Of a stretch of DNA of 61,534 nucleotides, positions 59,319-61,534 are shown piece by piece. How positions within the stretch are numbered: position 1 is the stretch's first letter; each line of letters opens with the position of its first letter. Location of the stretch: NCBI RefSeq assembly GCF_002723835.1, contig NZ_BEWG01000113.1, positions 1-61,534 on the forward strand, given 5' to 3'. Below the pieces are notes generated by a model. That model did no database searches. It saw only the letters and a list, made by a program, of their open reading frames with translations, and had not been told where the DNA came from. Origin of the DNA: Mycobacterium sp. shizuoka-1. GTDB lineage: Bacteria > Actinomycetota > Actinomycetes > Mycobacteriales > Mycobacteriaceae. Position numbers and translations under genes: made by a program.

Positions 59319-60735
59319 TCTGCGCCGCCAGCCACGGCAACGCGTCGGAGAACGCCCGCTCGGCGAACTGCCAGGTGTGAAAGCTGATGATGCGGTGCAC
59401 CGTGCAGGAGATGTCGACGCTGCGCGCGGTGGCACACAGGTCATCGGCCGCGCCGGCCTCGTCGGAATCGCGGAAGTCGTCGTGGCCGCCGAAGCCCATC
59501 GGGGCATCCGACTGCGGCCGGTGCCCGCCTCCCCCACCGTACGGTGAGGCGGTGTTGGTGGGTGTGACGGTGTCCTCGAACCAGCCCGCGACACCCTGAT
59601 AGGGCCCGTGCCGCATCATCACCGTCCGCGGGTCGAACTGGTCCCAGGCCGCGGCGTCGCCGCCGTAGAGCCGGCTGATGGTCTGATCCTTGGTACCGGC
59701 GGTCGGCCCGTGGTCCCCGGCGATGTCCTCGAACGTGCTGAACAACTCGGGATGCATGACGGTCAGGTCGATCGCGCAGGTGCCACCCATCGACCAGCCG
59801 ACCACCGCCCAGTTGGCCGCCTGATCGGACGCGCCGAAATGCGCGACGACGTAGGGCCGCACGTCCCGGGTCAGATGATCGGCTGCGTTGCCGCGGGGAC
59901 CGTTGACGCACTCGGTGTCGTTGTTGAAGCTGCCGCCGGAATCGACGAAGACGAAGATCGGTGCCTGTCCGCCATGGCTGGTGGCATACCCGTCGATGAT
60001 CGGCATCGCGTTGCCGGTCCGGATCCAGTCCGCCGGGGTGTTGAACTCCCCGGCGACCATCATGACCACCGGCAGCCGGGGCGGGGTCGGCCCGGCGAAC
60101 CAGGCCGGCGGCAGATAGACGTATTCACTGCGGTGATGGAATCCACTTGCGTCGTTACCGATGTCGACCTCGACGAGTTTTCCGCTGGTCTGCATGGTGT
60201 TGCGCAGGCCGGGCAGGTCGGCGGCGTCGACCTGGTCAGGCAACGGCCCCGCGGTGAGCGCTCCCCAGGCGGTTTGCACGCTCGGGTAGTAGCCGACCCA
60301 TTTGTTGAGCGCGACCAGTGCCGTGAGCAGCGTCAACGGAATCGCCAGCAGCGCCACAGCACGTCGCCACCAGGAGCTGCCCCGCCAACCCAGCACGGCG
60401 ACCGCCACTCCGGCGGCGAAAACCCCTGTCCACAACCACAATCCGAATGGGGCGGGGTCCGAGGCCAGCCCCTCGGAGTCGACGTAGGTGTGCGCGGCGA
60501 GCGCACCGAGCACCCCGACGAGCGCACAGATGGGCAGCCATAGCACCCACCAGCGCCAAGACCTGCGCCAGCCGATGCCGACGATCAGCGCGGCAACCGC
60601 CAGGATCTCGATGGTCAGCGGCAGCCACCCGCCCAGTAGCGACACCCCGTGGGCGTAGGTGTGCAGGTCGGGCGCGGGCAGTTGCGGCAGGGGTGCCGGC
60701 GGCGTCGGCGTCGGCGGTGACGTGGTGGGCGGCAC
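59293..60735 (-). CDS. Membrane-anchored esterase (esterase D/mycolyltransferase-like fold)
   Basis: About 480 residues. A Pro-rich N-terminus and four helices (WLPLTIEILAVAALIVGIGW; WWVLWLPICALVGVLGALAAH; LWTGVFAAGVAVAVLGW; AVALLAIPLTLLTALVAL) precede an extracytoplasmic alpha/beta-hydrolase domain. The nucleophile Ser is in VVGWSMGGTCAIDL and a candidate His in IISFHTWQFAERAF. It resembles the esterase-D/antigen-85-type proteins of actinobacteria. The GTG start was accepted because the first helix follows closely. It is probably active on envelope esters or glycolipids. Its 3' end overlaps the MFS gene by 26 bp. Confidence 0.85.
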   Translation of the reverse strand: MPPTTSPPTPTPPAPLPQLPAPDLHTYAHGVSLLGGWLPLTIEILAVAALIVGIGWRRSWRWWVLWLPICALVGVLGALAAHTYVDSEGLASDPAPFGLWLWTGVFAAGVAVAVLGWRGSSWWRRAVALLAIPLTLLTALVALNKWVGYYPSVQTAWGALTAGPLPDQVDAADLPGLRNTMQTSGKLVEVDIGNDASGFHHRSEYVYLPPAWFAGPTPPRLPVVMMVAGEFNTPADWIRTGNAMPIIDGYATSHGGQAPIFVFVDSGGSFNNDTECVNGPRGNAADHLTRDVRPYVVAHFGASDQAANWAVVGWSMGGTCAIDLTVMHPELFSTFEDIAGDHGPTAGTKDQTISRLYGGDAAAWDQFDPRTVMMRHGPYQGVAGWFEDTVTPTNTASPYGGGGGHRPQSDAPMGFGGHDDFRDSDEAGAADDLCATARSVDISCTVHRIISFHTWQFAERAFSDALPWLAAQIKTPGATG

Positions 60736-60780
60736 GACCCCATTCTGAGGGGCGTTGCTGTGCCTATGCTTTGAGCCCGG

Positions 60781-61534
60781 CTAGGCCAGCTGCCACTGCC
60801 AGTCGTCGGCGCCGTCCGGGTTGTTGTACAGCCCCACCGAGTTCTTGACGACGATGGGGTCGCCGCTGCCGAAGTTGTCGTAGAACCACTTGGCGTTGTC
60901 CGGTGACAGGTTGATGCAGCCATGGCTGACGTTGCGCTTACCCTGGTCGGCCACCGACCAGGGCGCGCTGTGCACGAACGCCCCGCTGTTGTCGATGCGC
61001 ACCGCCCACTGAACTTTGAGCTTGTAGCCTTCCGGCGAGTTCACCGGGACGCCGTAGGTGGACGAGTCCATCACGATGTCCGGGAATTTCTCCAGCACGT
61101 AGTAGGTGCCGTTCTTGGTCTCGTGCTTGCCGTCCGGCTTGCCCATCGACACTGGGAACGTCTTCTCCACCTTGCCGTTTCGCGTCACCGTCATCTGGTG
61201 GGTCTTGTCGTCGACGGTGGCCACCAGCGCATCGCCGACGCGGAAGCTGGACTTGGCTCCGCTGGCGTCGATGTTGACGACGGATCCGGACGGCCAGAAG
61301 GCGTAGGGGCGCCAGCGCACCTGGGTGTCGGTGGTCCAGTAGAACGCGCCGGGCACCGGCGGCACCGAGGAGATGTGGATCGCCGACTCCGCCAGCGGGC
61401 GGTTGGCGATCGGTCGGGCGAAGTTGATGATGATCGGTTTGGCCACCCCGACCAGTGCGCCGTTGACCGGGTTGAACGACGGCGGCGCGAACACCGGGTC
61501 GCCGGTGTAAGGCAGCGGGTTCTGGCCCTTGACC
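60781..61534 (-). CDS. L,D-transpeptidase (YkuD), 5'-truncated at window edge
   Basis: The last 250 or so residues of an L,D-transpeptidase, open to the right edge. The first visible residues (VKGQNPLPYTGDPVFAPPSF) precede an immunoglobulin-like domain (NGALVGVAKPIIINFARPIA onward). The YkuD catalytic domain starts near DALVATVDDKTHQMTVTRNG. The active site is HSAPW...VSHGCINLSP with the nucleophile Cys. It makes 3-3 cross-links in peptidoglycan. By gene order it may correspond to Rv0192; the numbering of that Ldt is from memory. The esterase gene follows after a 45-bp gap. The start is not in the window. Confidence 0.93.
   Translation of the reverse strand, partial: VKGQNPLPYTGDPVFAPPSFNPVNGALVGVAKPIIINFARPIANRPLAESAIHISSVPPVPGAFYWTTDTQVRWRPYAFWPSGSVVNIDASGAKSSFRVGDALVATVDDKTHQMTVTRNGKVEKTFPVSMGKPDGKHETKNGTYYVLEKFPDIVMDSSTYGVPVNSPEGYKLKVQWAVRIDNSGAFVHSAPWSVADQGKRNVSHGCINLSPDNAKWFYDNFGSGDPIVVKNSVGLYNNPDGADDWQWQLA

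Noticed and set aside
1..61534. tRNA, rRNA or riboswitch genes
   Set aside because: No tRNA-like cloverleaf with a TTCRANNC arm, rRNA core or recognisable riboswitch was seen in the short intergenic gaps; a covariance search would be needed to exclude small RNAs.

Overview
The window is GC-rich chromosomal DNA from a Mycobacterium-type actinobacterium, most likely a rapid-growing environmental species. The evidence is the mycolate exporter mmpL3, mmpL11 with two haemophore-like proteins, a WS/DGAT acyltransferase, a GH6 cellulase, an L,D-transpeptidase, Zmp1 metallopeptidase, many fad/ech/lip lipid genes, and frequent GTG starts with 4-bp ATGA/GTGA overlaps. From memory of M. tuberculosis H37Rv gene order (not searched), much of the window is an inverted equivalent of Rv0192-Rv0222: echA1, WS/DGAT, lipC-like, lipW-like, Rv0216-like, fadE3-like, fadD4-like, pckG, Rv0210/Rv0209-like, trmB, Rv0207c-like, mmpL3, Rv0205-like, Rv0204c-like, haemophore, mmpL11, Rv0201c/Rv0200/Rv0199-like, zmp1 and an L,D-transpeptidase appear in order with matching strands.

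Layout. 1-110: end of an insertion sequence (transposase C-terminus plus a tandem 23-bp repeat). 147-4000: MaoC hydratase and FadE5-like dehydrogenase, a 45-codon ORF coupled to a TetR regulator, and a DHFR-like reductase. 4063-7117: thioesterase plus two overlapping acyl-CoA dehydrogenases. 7111-9096: LysR regulator and a divergent EamA permease. 9023-17124: lipid block with echA1, a KstR-type box, acyltransferase, FadD12, two LipO/LipC-like hydrolases, a DUF4436 membrane protein and a WS/DGAT. 17281-18267: secreted GH6 cellulase. 18379-32795: accessory catabolic block with two amidohydrolases, Zn-alcohol dehydrogenase, Baeyer-Villiger-type monooxygenase, esterase, acyl-CoA dehydrogenases, CoA-transferase, double-hotdog protein, GntR regulator and enoyl-CoA hydratase. 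32807-37229: FadD4-like ligase, second DUF4436 protein, PEP carboxykinase.

37354-46678: a conserved envelope block with two degenerate GTPase-like proteins, trmB, a NYN-domain protein, mmpL3 and two membrane proteins. 46709-54331: a DUF3054 protein, a PrrAB-like two-component system downstream of two haemophore-like proteins, and the divergent mmpL11 operon. 54318-61534: two Mce-associated-like membrane proteins, zmp1, an ArsR-MFS pair with two matching operators, a membrane-anchored esterase, and a partial L,D-transpeptidase running off the right edge.

The accessory block could form one pathway: alcohol to ketone (ADH), ketone to ester or lactone (monooxygenase), hydrolysis (esterase or amidohydrolase), CoA activation (CoA-transferase or FadD) and beta-oxidation (dehydrogenase pairs, hydratases). 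That is inference from enzyme classes and adjacency. No tRNA, rRNA or CRISPR array was seen, and no gene-free gap exceeds 300 bp; the longest are 2455-2715 and 50213-50475.
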